6,296 bases of DNA. Source: Clostridia bacterium. GTDB taxonomy: Bacteria; Bacillota; Peptococcia; DRI-13; DTU073. A program made the position numbers and the translations under genes. Below are positions 1-5,863 of this stretch, one piece after another. Location of the stretch: assembly GCA_012842035.1 (NCBI GenBank), contig DUTO01000014.1, positions 1-6,296 of the forward strand, read 5' to 3'. Position 1 is the stretch's first letter, and every line of letters begins with the position of its first letter. The notes under the pieces are model-generated. The model searched no databases. It was given only the letters and a program-made list of their open reading frames with translations, and was not told where the DNA came from.

Positions 1-780
1 GAAAGTGTGCTGCTTTTTCATGAAGGTGATTTTACGAAAAAACGGATAACATTGTGCCTTTCTACACAAGTAGGTTGCCCGCTGGGTTGCCGCTTTTGTG
101 CTACAGGTAAACTCAGGTTTACGAGAAATCTTACTGTGGGAGAAATAGTAAGTCAGGTCTTAGACGTAACGGCCTTACAATGTCAGCGTGAGAAACAGTT
201 TAAAATAAATAATCTTGTTTATATGGGGATGGGAGAACCACTTTTAAACTTGCCTGTTGTCTTAAAAAGTATTAAACTATTGAATCATAAAGAGGGTCAA
301 AATATCGGGATGAGAAGAATTACGGTCTCTACTTGTGGGATCGTGCCGCAAATTGACCGTTTGGCGACCGAAAACTTAGACCTTGTTTTAGCTGTTTCCC
401 TCCATGCTCCGAATAATGAGTTGCGTAACCAAATTATGCCGATAAACAAGCAATATCCATTAGAAGAATTAATGAGTGCCTGTCGGCGTTATATTGCCCA
501 AACAGGACGGCGGATAACTTTTGAATATGTGTTGATGAAGGGGTTTAATGATAGTTTACGGGAAGCTGGTGAATTGGCAGTTCTTTTACGAGACCTGAAG
601 GCGAATCTTAATCTGATTCCTGTGAATATAATTGCCAGAGGTCGTTTTCAAAGACCAGAACCGAAGGATGTTCGGAATTTTGTTTCTTTTTTACAGAAAA
701 AAGGAATTAGTGCTGTTATTCGCGAAGCAAAGGGTAGCGATATTGCCGGAGCCTGTGGTCAATTGGCGGGAGGCACATAG
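1..780 (+). CDS. rlmN: Dual-specificity 23S rRNA/tRNA adenine-C2 methyltransferase RlmN, 5' partial
   Basis: Radical-SAM enzyme of the RlmN/Cfr family, which methylates C2 of A2503 in 23S rRNA and A37 in some tRNAs. The frame is open from base 1 and 259 codons are visible; family members are roughly 340-380 residues, so about 90-110 N-terminal residues lie outside the window. GTG at position 7 is an internal valine, not the start. Seen: the radical-SAM cluster motif CPLGCRFC (visible residues 26-33, cysteines 26, 30 and 33), the preceding TLC cysteine 19, the GMGEPL glycine-rich segment, TVSTCGIVP, LAVSLHAP, and the C-terminal GACGQL with cysteine 252. The spacing of cysteines 19, 26, 30 and 33 equals that of E. 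coli C118, C125, C129 and C132. Cysteine 252 matches the methyl-carrying C355. Nothing is broken. The next gene's ribosome binding site starts right after the TAG stop, which suggests co-transcription with the phosphatase and kinase genes. Confidence 0.96.
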   Translation, partial: ESVLLFHEGDFTKKRITLCLSTQVGCPLGCRFCATGKLRFTRNLTVGEIVSQVLDVTALQCQREKQFKINNLVYMGMGEPLLNLPVVLKSIKLLNHKEGQNIGMRRITVSTCGIVPQIDRLATENLDLVLAVSLHAPNNELRNQIMPINKQYPLEELMSACRRYIAQTGRRITFEYVLMKGFNDSLREAGELAVLLRDLKANLNLIPVNIIARGRFQRPEPKDVRNFVSFLQKKGISAVIREAKGSDIAGACGQLAGGT

Positions 781-794
781 TGAGGTGAAAGACC

Positions 795-1508
795 TTGTTA
801 GTAGCAAATGCTTTGTCTGAAGTCGGTCATGTTAGGAAGGATAATGAAGATAATTATTTAGTTTCTACCCGCAGAGGTCTTTTTGTTGTGGCTGATGGGA
901 TGGGTGGACATGCCGGTGGAGAAGTGGCCAGTGGTATTGTTAAACGTGTGCTGGATGAGGAAATAGAGGCTCCTTTAGTTGATATTGACGGTGAACAGGT
1001 TCTGTTAAAAGCTTTGCTGAAAGCAAACAGTTTAATTTTAGAACAAGGTCAAGACGGTGTTTATTTTGGGATGGGAACTACGGTGACGGCAGCTCTGTTT
1101 CAAGAACAGAAATTATTTATTGCTCATATTGGTGATAGTAGAGCTTATTTATTTAGAGAAGGGGATTTACACCTTTTGACACAAGACCATTCTTTAGTTA
1201 ATGAGTTAGTACAAAAAGGTGAGTTAACCCCGGAAGAAGCGGAAAATCATCCCCGCCGTAATATTCTGACGAGGGCCTTAGGAATTAGTGAAAGCCCACA
1301 GATTGATGTTTTGCATTTTCCTGTGCAAAAGGGAGATTTATTGTTATTATGCACCGATGGTTTATATAATCAAGTTCATGAAGAGGAACTGGCGGACCTG
1401 CTTGCTGGAAAAGGTCTACTTCGCGTTAAGGTGGAAAAAATGGTTAATTTAGCTTTGCAGCGCGGCGGTAATGATAATATTACAGCAGTGCTTGTTCAAT
1501 CTGTTTAA
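795..1508 (+). CDS. stp: PP2C-family Ser/Thr protein phosphatase (PrpC/Stp type)
   Basis: Metal-dependent cytosolic phosphatase that reverses phosphorylation by the PASTA kinase encoded next. The 237 residues are one PP2C domain of the usual length for stand-alone bacterial members. Visible motifs are GHVRKDNED (11-19), VADGMGGHAGGE (32-43, metal ligand D34), GMGTTVTAA (92-100), HIGDSRAY (111-118, with D114 a likely third-metal residue), DHS (131-133), HPRRNILTRALG (152-163), CTDGL (186-190, D188) and GGNDNIT (224-230, D227). All expected metal-binding aspartates are present. The start is TTG at 795, chosen because GAGGTG (782-787) lies 7 bases upstream and the domain begins at once. It begins 14 bases after the rlmN stop, and the kinase gene follows after 39 bases. 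No membrane segment or signal peptide is visible. The B. subtilis name is prpC; stp is the name in several other Bacillota. Confidence 0.96.
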   Translation: MLVANALSEVGHVRKDNEDNYLVSTRRGLFVVADGMGGHAGGEVASGIVKRVLDEEIEAPLVDIDGEQVLLKALLKANSLILEQGQDGVYFGMGTTVTAALFQEQKLFIAHIGDSRAYLFREGDLHLLTQDHSLVNELVQKGELTPEEAENHPRRNILTRALGISESPQIDVLHFPVQKGDLLLLCTDGLYNQVHEEELADLLAGKGLLRVKVEKMVNLALQRGGNDNITAVLVQSV

Positions 1509-1547
1509 AAGGTTCGGTGTTAGCTTTTTGGGGGAAGGGGTGAGACG

Positions 1548-3191
1548 GTGATCGGGAAGCTTTTAAGCAATCGCTATGAAATTTTGGGAAAAATCGGTAG
1601 TGGTGGCATGGCTTTGGTTTTTCGGGCGAAAGATGTTTTTCTTAATCGCATTGTGGCTATCAAAATTTTACGAGAACAATTTGCTAGTGATGACGAGTTT
1701 GTGAAACGTTTTCGTTGTGAAGCGCAAGCCGTGGCCAGTCTTTCTCATGATAATATTGTTAGTATTTATGATGTGGGACATGATGCCGGGGTTTATTATT
1801 TAGTAATGGAATTGGTTAATGGGCGTGACCTGAAAGAATTAATTAGAGAAAAAGGATCCTTTGCTACACGGGAAATGGTAGAGATTGCTACCCAAATTTG
1901 TGATGCTCTGGCTCATGCTCATGAACATCAAATTATTCACCGTGATATTAAGCCTCATAATATTATTATTACCAGTGAGGGAAAGGCAAAGGTAACTGAT
2001 TTTGGTTTGGCCCGTGCTGTTTCTACGGCTACGGTTACTCATACAGGCAGTATTATGGGCTCAGTTCATTATTTTTCTCCCGAACAGGCCCGAGGTGAGA
2101 TTGCAGATGAAAAATCAGATATTTATTCTTTAGGTGTTGTACTTTATGAGATGGTTACTGGCAAACTACCCTTTGAGGGTGATTCTCCAATTAGTATTGC
2201 GCTTAGTAAAATACAAAACGACCCTGTTTCGCCGCGTGAAATTAATCCACAAATCGGGGAAGCTTTAGAAAAAGTTATTTTAACAGCGATGGCTAAAAAC
2301 CCTAAAAATCGATACAATTCAGCAGCTGACTTAAGACGTAACCTTATTTCTGCAGAATTATATAATCGTGTAGAAAATGATGAGTCTGTGCAGGTAACAG
2401 ATGATACCATTATTTTGCCTCGTTTACGGAAAGAGAAACGGGAGCAAGTGAAGAAAGGCAGTTTAGCCGAACCTCTTAAATTATGGACTTGGGTGATGGT
2501 AGCTTTACTTATTGTCGGTTTTATTTTGGGGATGTATTTATCAGCAAAAGTATTGGCCAAGAGCGAGGTGGCTGTGCCAGACTTGACTAATAAGACTATT
2601 GTAGAGGCCGAAAGGGAGTTGGCTGAAAAGGGTTTAATTTTAAAACAAGGCCAGACGATTAATCATCCGACGATAAAAGAAGATTTTATTATTTCACAAA
2701 TTCCTAAAGCTAAAGAAATTGTTAAAAAAAATGAAGAGATAGAAGTAACAATAAGTAAAGGGCCGTTAATGGTAGATGTGCCTAATGTTATAAACAATAC
2801 TCTTACGGAGGCCGAAATTGCTCTTTCTAATCAGGGTCTATTAAGTGATCCTTTTTATGTTTATCATAATCAAATTAAAGAAAACTATGTGATTCGTCAA
2901 GAGCCTGAAGCAAATCAAAGTGTAGCTCAGGAGTCTGTGGTCAAACTAATTGTCAGTAAAGGACCGCCACCTACTTGGATTAAGATGCCTCGACTTGTCG
3001 GTTATGACTTGACTGAGGCTAAAAGTATCATTGAGAGTAATAATCTTAAAATAGGTGTAGTTCAACCGGAGCCTAGTTATAGATATCCTAAAGAGATTGT
3101 TTTACGGCAAGACCCGGGTGCAGATAGTGAAATCTTGCAGGGAACTATTGTTAATTTGGTAATTAGTGCAGGACCCGGTCCTGAATGGTGA
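1548..3191 (+). CDS. prkC: Membrane Ser/Thr protein kinase with three extracellular PASTA repeats (PrkC/Stk1 type)
   Basis: Hanks-type kinase of 547 residues that senses peptidoglycan-derived ligands through its outer repeats and phosphorylates cytosolic proteins. The kinase domain spans about 10-270: glycine loop GSGGMALV (17-24), VAIK lysine 39, helix-C glutamate 58, HRDIKPHN (131-138), DFG (151-153), a threonine-rich activation loop (T160, T162, T164, T166) and GSVHYFSPEQARG (171-183). A charged juxtamembrane stretch (about 290-311) precedes a single membrane segment (about 313-333). Three PASTA repeats follow at about 341-405, 409-472 and 479-542, each ending in a (K/A)GP motif. The protein stops just after the third repeat (GPGPEW), without the extra C-terminal Ig-like domain of B. 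subtilis PrkC. The start is GTG 1548 with a purine-rich AAGGGG-type site at 1535-1540. It is paired with its phosphatase upstream and rsgA downstream. Activation-loop autophosphorylation is inferred from the family. Confidence 0.97.
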   Translation: MIGKLLSNRYEILGKIGSGGMALVFRAKDVFLNRIVAIKILREQFASDDEFVKRFRCEAQAVASLSHDNIVSIYDVGHDAGVYYLVMELVNGRDLKELIREKGSFATREMVEIATQICDALAHAHEHQIIHRDIKPHNIIITSEGKAKVTDFGLARAVSTATVTHTGSIMGSVHYFSPEQARGEIADEKSDIYSLGVVLYEMVTGKLPFEGDSPISIALSKIQNDPVSPREINPQIGEALEKVILTAMAKNPKNRYNSAADLRRNLISAELYNRVENDESVQVTDDTIILPRLRKEKREQVKKGSLAEPLKLWTWVMVALLIVGFILGMYLSAKVLAKSEVAVPDLTNKTIVEAERELAEKGLILKQGQTINHPTIKEDFIISQIPKAKEIVKKNEEIEVTISKGPLMVDVPNVINNTLTEAEIALSNQGLLSDPFYVYHNQIKENYVIRQEPEANQSVAQESVVKLIVSKGPPPTWIKMPRLVGYDLTEAKSIIESNNLKIGVVQPEPSYRYPKEIVLRQDPGADSEILQGTIVNLVISAGPGPEW

Positions 3192-3205
3192 TGAGGGGGT
3201 AAAGT

Positions 3206-4126
3206 GTGAAGTTTACGGGAATTATCATCAAGGGCTATAGTGGTTTTTATTATGTCTTAGAAGAAAGTATGAACCAAGCTGAACAAAGTCCGGCGGAAAA
3301 AAAGATTTGGGAATGCTCTTTACGGGGTAAGCTTCGTTTAAAAGAACAAACTTTTTTTCCTGGGGATCGCGTCGTTTGTACAAAAGTAAATAAGCAAAAA
3401 GGGCAAGCGGTATTAGAAGAAGTTTTGCCACGTCGTACTGAATTATCCAGACCGTCTGTGGCTAATGTTGAGCAAGTAGTAATTATTACGGCCTTGGCAG
3501 AACCGGAGCCTGATTTACAGCTTTTGGATCGGATTATTATTATGGCTGTCCATCAAGGTGTAAGCCCGTTACTTTGTTTTAATAAGGCAGACCTGGTTAG
3601 TGCACAACAAGTAGAAGAATTAATAAAAAAATATGCTCCCACCGGTTATCCTCTTGTGGTTAGTAGTGCGATTAAAAATTGGGGGATTGAAGAATTAAAA
3701 ACGTTTTTACAGCATAAGGTTTCTGTGTTAGCAGGGCCATCAGGGGTAGGAAAAACAAGTTTATTAAATTCTTTGGAAAAACGATTTTCTCTGCCTATAG
3801 GTGAGATAAGTAAAAAAGCCGGTCGCGGTAGGCATACGACCAGGCATGTGGAATTGCTTCCTCTTTCCTGTGGTGGTCTTTTAGCCGATACTCCCGGTTT
3901 TAGTCGATTGCATTTATCTCGTGAAATGAGAAAAGAAGATTTAAGTCGTTATTATCCTGATTTTTGGTCATATCAGGTTTCTTGTAAATTTAAAACCTGT
4001 TTACATCGTGAAGAACCAAGTTGCAGTGTTAGGAGGGCAGTAGAGCAAGGTCTGCTTGATGTAGGCAGATATGAACGTTATTTAAAAATTTTGGCCGAAA
4101 TTATTGTTGCAGAAAGGAGCTATTAG
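3206..4126 (+). CDS. rsgA: Small ribosomal subunit biogenesis GTPase RsgA (YjeQ/CpgA/YloQ)
   Basis: Circularly permuted GTPase that acts in late 30S subunit maturation. The 306 residues show an N-terminal OB-fold (about 1-75), then the G motifs in permuted order: NKAD (G4, 126-129), SSA (G5, 153-155), GPSGVGKTS (P-loop, 177-185), the GRGRHTTRH switch I/G2 segment (207-214) and DTPGF (G3, 228-232). A C-terminal zinc knuckle follows, with C260, C265, H267 and C273. Length is normal, with a few extra residues in an OB-fold loop (about 20-34) compared with the B. subtilis protein as I recall it. The start is GTG 3206, preceded by GAGGGGGT (3193-3200) at 5 bases. The in-frame ATG at 3191 is not usable because a stop follows three codons later. 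It begins 14 bases after the kinase stop. B. subtilis RsgA (CpgA) is a reported substrate of PrkC, which gives the linkage functional sense. Confidence 0.97.
   Translation: MKFTGIIIKGYSGFYYVLEESMNQAEQSPAEKKIWECSLRGKLRLKEQTFFPGDRVVCTKVNKQKGQAVLEEVLPRRTELSRPSVANVEQVVIITALAEPEPDLQLLDRIIIMAVHQGVSPLLCFNKADLVSAQQVEELIKKYAPTGYPLVVSSAIKNWGIEELKTFLQHKVSVLAGPSGVGKTSLLNSLEKRFSLPIGEISKKAGRGRHTTRHVELLPLSCGGLLADTPGFSRLHLSREMRKEDLSRYYPDFWSYQVSCKFKTCLHREEPSCSVRRAVEQGLLDVGRYERYLKILAEIIVAERSY
4114..4119 (+). promoter_or_regulatory. Ribosome binding site fixing the rpe start
   Basis: AAGGAG lies inside the last codons of rsgA, 8 bases before ATG 4128. It supports that ATG over an in-frame ATG at 4104, which would add eight residues (MLQKGAIS) not seen in the family and would place the ribosome site inside the coding sequence. 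Confidence 0.85.
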
Positions 4127-4127
4127 C

Positions 4128-4781
4128 ATGGTTTTATTAGCCACTTCAATTTTATCAGCTGATTTTAGTCAATTGGGAAAGGACGTAGCTTATGTGGAAA
4201 AGGCCGGTGCCCACTGGCTACATCTTGATGTCATGGATGGTCATTTTGTACCTAACCTTACGTTTGGACCGATGGTGATTAAGACCTTACGACCGCAAAG
4301 CCGGCTTATCTTTGATGCCCATTTGATGATTGAGAATCCAGACCTTTATTTGCGAGATTTTCGCAAAGCCGGTGCTGATGTGATTACCGTACATGCCGAA
4401 GCTTGTCCTCATTTACATCGTACAGTCCAAATGATTAAGGGTTTGGGGGCGAAAGCAGGGGTTGCTTTAAATCCTCATACTCCTTTACAGACAGTTGAAT
4501 ATTTATTGGAAGATTTAGATTTAGTTCTGTTAATGACGGTGAATCCCGGCTTTGGCGGACAGCATTTTATTCCGGCTGTTTTGCCTAAAATTTGTCTCTT
4601 AAAACAATGGGCTTTAGAAAGAAATCCCGATTTATATATTCAGGTAGATGGTGGTATTAATCGCGAGACGGCTCCTTTAGTTGTTCAGGCAGGAGCAAAT
4701 GTGCTTGTCGCCGGTTCGGCCGTGTTTAATACTCCGGACCCGGCAAAGGCTGTAGCTCAATTATTAGAGTCGTACGAATAA
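4128..4781 (+). CDS. rpe: Ribulose-phosphate 3-epimerase
   Basis: Interconverts D-ribulose 5-phosphate and D-xylulose 5-phosphate in the pentose phosphate pathway; cytosolic TIM barrel with a bound divalent metal. The 217 residues match the usual 215-225. Motifs in order: SILSADF (7-13), HLDVMDGHFVPNLTFGP (32-48, with H32 and D34 as metal ligands and D34 also catalytic), DAHLMI (63-68, H65), NPGFGGQ (139-145, phosphate and active-site loop), VDGGIN (173-178, catalytic and metal D174) and VAGSAVF near the C-terminus. All catalytic residues are present; the usual PSILSAD opening is TSILSAD here. Only one base separates the rsgA stop from ATG 4128, so translation is probably coupled. Its stop codon overlaps the start of an intrinsic terminator hairpin. 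Confidence 0.96.
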   Translation: MVLLATSILSADFSQLGKDVAYVEKAGAHWLHLDVMDGHFVPNLTFGPMVIKTLRPQSRLIFDAHLMIENPDLYLRDFRKAGADVITVHAEACPHLHRTVQMIKGLGAKAGVALNPHTPLQTVEYLLEDLDLVLLMTVNPGFGGQHFIPAVLPKICLLKQWALERNPDLYIQVDGGINRETAPLVVQAGANVLVAGSAVFNTPDPAKAVAQLLESYE

Positions 4782-4807
4782 GCCGCCTGAGGCGGCTCTT
4801 GTTTTTA
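4781..4807 (+). terminator. Intrinsic terminator after rpe
   Basis: A perfect 7-bp stem (AGCCGCC at 4781-4787, GGCGGCT at 4791-4797) closes a 3-base TGA loop and is followed by a T-rich tail CTTGTTTTT. The first base of the stem is the last base of the rpe stop codon. It should end, or strongly reduce, transcripts from the rlmN-rpe unit before thiN. Confidence 0.85.
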
Positions 4808-4843
4808 TCGGAAAAAATAAAGAAGAAAGGGTTAGGTAAGTTG

Positions 4844-5530
4844 ATGGATTTTAATAAGCCTAAATGTGTTATTGTTTCCGGTGGTCTGTTAGAAGATGAT
4901 GCTTATCATCGAGAGATATTACGGGAAGCCGAGATGGTTATTTGTGCTGACAGTGGGGCCAGGCATGCTTTAAGGTTAGGCATAACCCCGCATTATGTGG
5001 TGGGTGATTTTGATTCTCTGGCGCCGGCCGAAAGCCAGGAATTAAAAAAACGAGAGGTAAAATTTATTAAATATCCGCAGGAAAAAGATTATGCCGATAC
5101 TTTCTATGCTTTAGGGAAAGCCTTAGAATTAGGATATCAACAAATTGCTTTGGTCGCTTGTTTAGGAGGAAGGTTTGACCATGCTTTCTCTAATATAATG
5201 TTATTGGCCTTACCTCAAGCGAGGAATTTAGATATTCGTATTTTAGAGCCTTACCAAGAAATATTTTTAGTTAAACCGAAGATGAAAATATTAGGGCAAA
5301 AAGGAGAAACAGTTTCTTTACTACCTTTAAGCGAAGAAGTAACGGGTATCACTACTTCCGGTTTATATTATCAGGTTCCAGAGGGAAAATTTACGATGGG
5401 CTTTCCCTTGGGAGTTAGTAATGTTTTTGTTCATGAAGTAGTAGAACTTTCTGTAGAAAAAGGTTTATTATTGGCTATTCATCCCCAAAAAGAAAAAAGC
5501 GGGAATTTCCGCTTTCTTTGTACACCTTGA
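4844..5530 (+). CDS. thiN: Thiamine pyrophosphokinase
   Basis: Transfers pyrophosphate from ATP to thiamine to make thiamine diphosphate; cytosolic. From ATG 4844 the protein has 228 residues, close to the 210-225 usual for bacterial members. Seen: CADSGARHAL (34-43), VVGDFDS (52-58), EKDYADT (80-86), CLGGRFDH (106-113) in the N-terminal catalytic domain, and TTSGLYYQVPEG...GVSN (170-193) in the C-terminal B1-binding domain. The EKDxTD threonine is alanine (A84) here. The frame is open back to TTG 4799, but that codon lies in the terminator tail, so I reject it. TTG 4841 is a possible alternative start. A purine-rich AAAGGG (4826-4831) sits 12 bases before the ATG and 9 before the TTG, so the choice is not certain. 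No TPP-riboswitch-like leader fits the 62 bases upstream. The last codons contain a hairpin shared with the convergent rpmB. Confidence 0.93.
   Translation: MDFNKPKCVIVSGGLLEDDAYHREILREAEMVICADSGARHALRLGITPHYVVGDFDSLAPAESQELKKREVKFIKYPQEKDYADTFYALGKALELGYQQIALVACLGGRFDHAFSNIMLLALPQARNLDIRILEPYQEIFLVKPKMKILGQKGETVSLLPLSEEVTGITTSGLYYQVPEGKFTMGFPLGVSNVFVHEVVELSVEKGLLLAIHPQKEKSGNFRFLCTP
5493..5519 (-). terminator. Bidirectional intrinsic terminator between convergent thiN and rpmB
   Basis: The hairpin AAAGCGG (5496-5502), loop GAATTT, CCGCTTT (5509-5515) lies within the thiN 3' coding end. Read on the - strand it is followed by a long T-rich run (complement of the A-rich 5481-5498), giving a good terminator 43 bases after the rpmB stop. 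On the + strand the tail is CTTTG, so it is weaker in that direction, although the TTT inside the stem may help. Confidence 0.75.
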
Positions 5531-5561
5531 ATATTTAATATAGTGCAGCACCTTAATTGTT

Positions 5562-5753
5562 TTACACAGTTCGTTTAACTTTACCGGAACGAAGGCAGCG
5601 CGTACATACTTTTAGTTTTACTGGTGTCCCTTTGATTGTGGTTTTGACTGTTTGCAAATTGGGAGCCCAGGTTTTTTTGGAACGTCTATGTGAATGGCTG
5701 ACTTTCATCCCTGTGAGCGTGCCTTTGTCACAAATAGCGCATTTATTAGCCAT
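5562..5753 (-). CDS. rpmB: Large ribosomal subunit protein bL28, zinc-binding form
   Basis: Structural protein of the 50S subunit. The 63 residues match the family length (about 62). Seen: MANKCAIC at the N-terminus, SHSHRRSKKTWAPNLQ (19-34, the most diagnostic block) and VCTRCLRSGKVKR at the C-terminus. Two CxxC pairs (C5/C8 and C50/C53) form the zinc ribbon of the so-called C+ version; C- paralogues used under zinc limitation lack them. The start is ATG with a consensus AAGGAGGT site at 5761-5768, 7 bases upstream. It is transcribed alone, converging on thiN and diverging from birA, and has its own promoter and terminator. The overlapping open frame on the + strand is a shadow. Confidence 0.97.
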   Translation of the reverse strand: MANKCAICDKGTLTGMKVSHSHRRSKKTWAPNLQTVKTTIKGTPVKLKVCTRCLRSGKVKRTV

Positions 5754-5760
5754 CTAATCC

Positions 5761-5768
5761 ACCTCCTT
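5761..5768 (-). promoter_or_regulatory. Consensus ribosome binding site of rpmB
   Basis: ACCTCCTT on the + strand reads AAGGAGGT on the - strand, 7 bases before the rpmB ATG. It is a perfect anti-16S match, as expected for a ribosomal protein gene. Confidence 0.92.
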
Positions 5769-5785
5769 AAGTTCATTACTCCGTT

Positions 5786-5814
5786 ATTTTATCAAAAACA
5801 GGTAGGGAAGGCAA
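5786..5814 (-). promoter_or_regulatory. Sigma-A-type promoter for rpmB
   Basis: On the - strand, TTGCCT (5809-5814, -35) is followed after exactly 17 bases by TAAAAT (5786-5791, -10). A TGA directly before the -10 gives an extended -10. Matches to TTGACA and TATAAT are 4/6 and 5/6. The predicted transcript start is near 5779, leaving a leader of about 25 bases with no room for an RNA regulatory element. Confidence 0.75.
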
Positions 5815-5863
5815 GAGAAAAAACATTTCTGTGCCTAATATATAAGAAAGAGGCGGTATCTTT

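Noticed and set aside
1505..1530. Possible hairpin AAAAG...CTTTT between the phosphatase and kinase genes.
   Set aside because: Only five weak A/T-rich pairs with a 12-base loop; not a credible terminator or attenuator.
1839..2560. Two open frames on the - strand within the kinase gene.
   Set aside because: They are antisense to conserved kinase-domain codons, have no ribosome site and resemble no family.
4104..4127. Earlier ATG for Rpe overlapping rsgA.
   Set aside because: The ribosome binding site AAGGAG lies after it and is correctly spaced for ATG 4128, where family proteins begin.
4799..4843. N-terminal extension of ThiN from TTG 4799.
   Set aside because: The codon lies in the T-tract of the rpe terminator, has no ribosome site, and would add 15 lysine-rich residues outside the family's usual start.
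4782..4843. TPP riboswitch upstream of thiN (a CTGAG string is present).
   Set aside because: The string is the loop of the terminator hairpin; the region is too short for the riboswitch and no other conserved element is present.
5557..5757. A + strand frame opposite rpmB starting with TTG, whose first residues (FYTVRLTLP) resemble the start of SpoVM (FYTIKLPKF) and which lies at the spoVM position.
   Set aside because: It is antisense to conserved rpmB codons, lacks a ribosome binding site, runs 66 residues instead of 26, and the similarity stops after about nine residues. The match is best explained by the reverse complement of the L28 C-terminus.
5754..5863. BirA operator or biotin-responsive site in the rpmB-birA gap.
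   Set aside because: No TTGTTAAC/GTTAACAA-like inverted repeat is visible.
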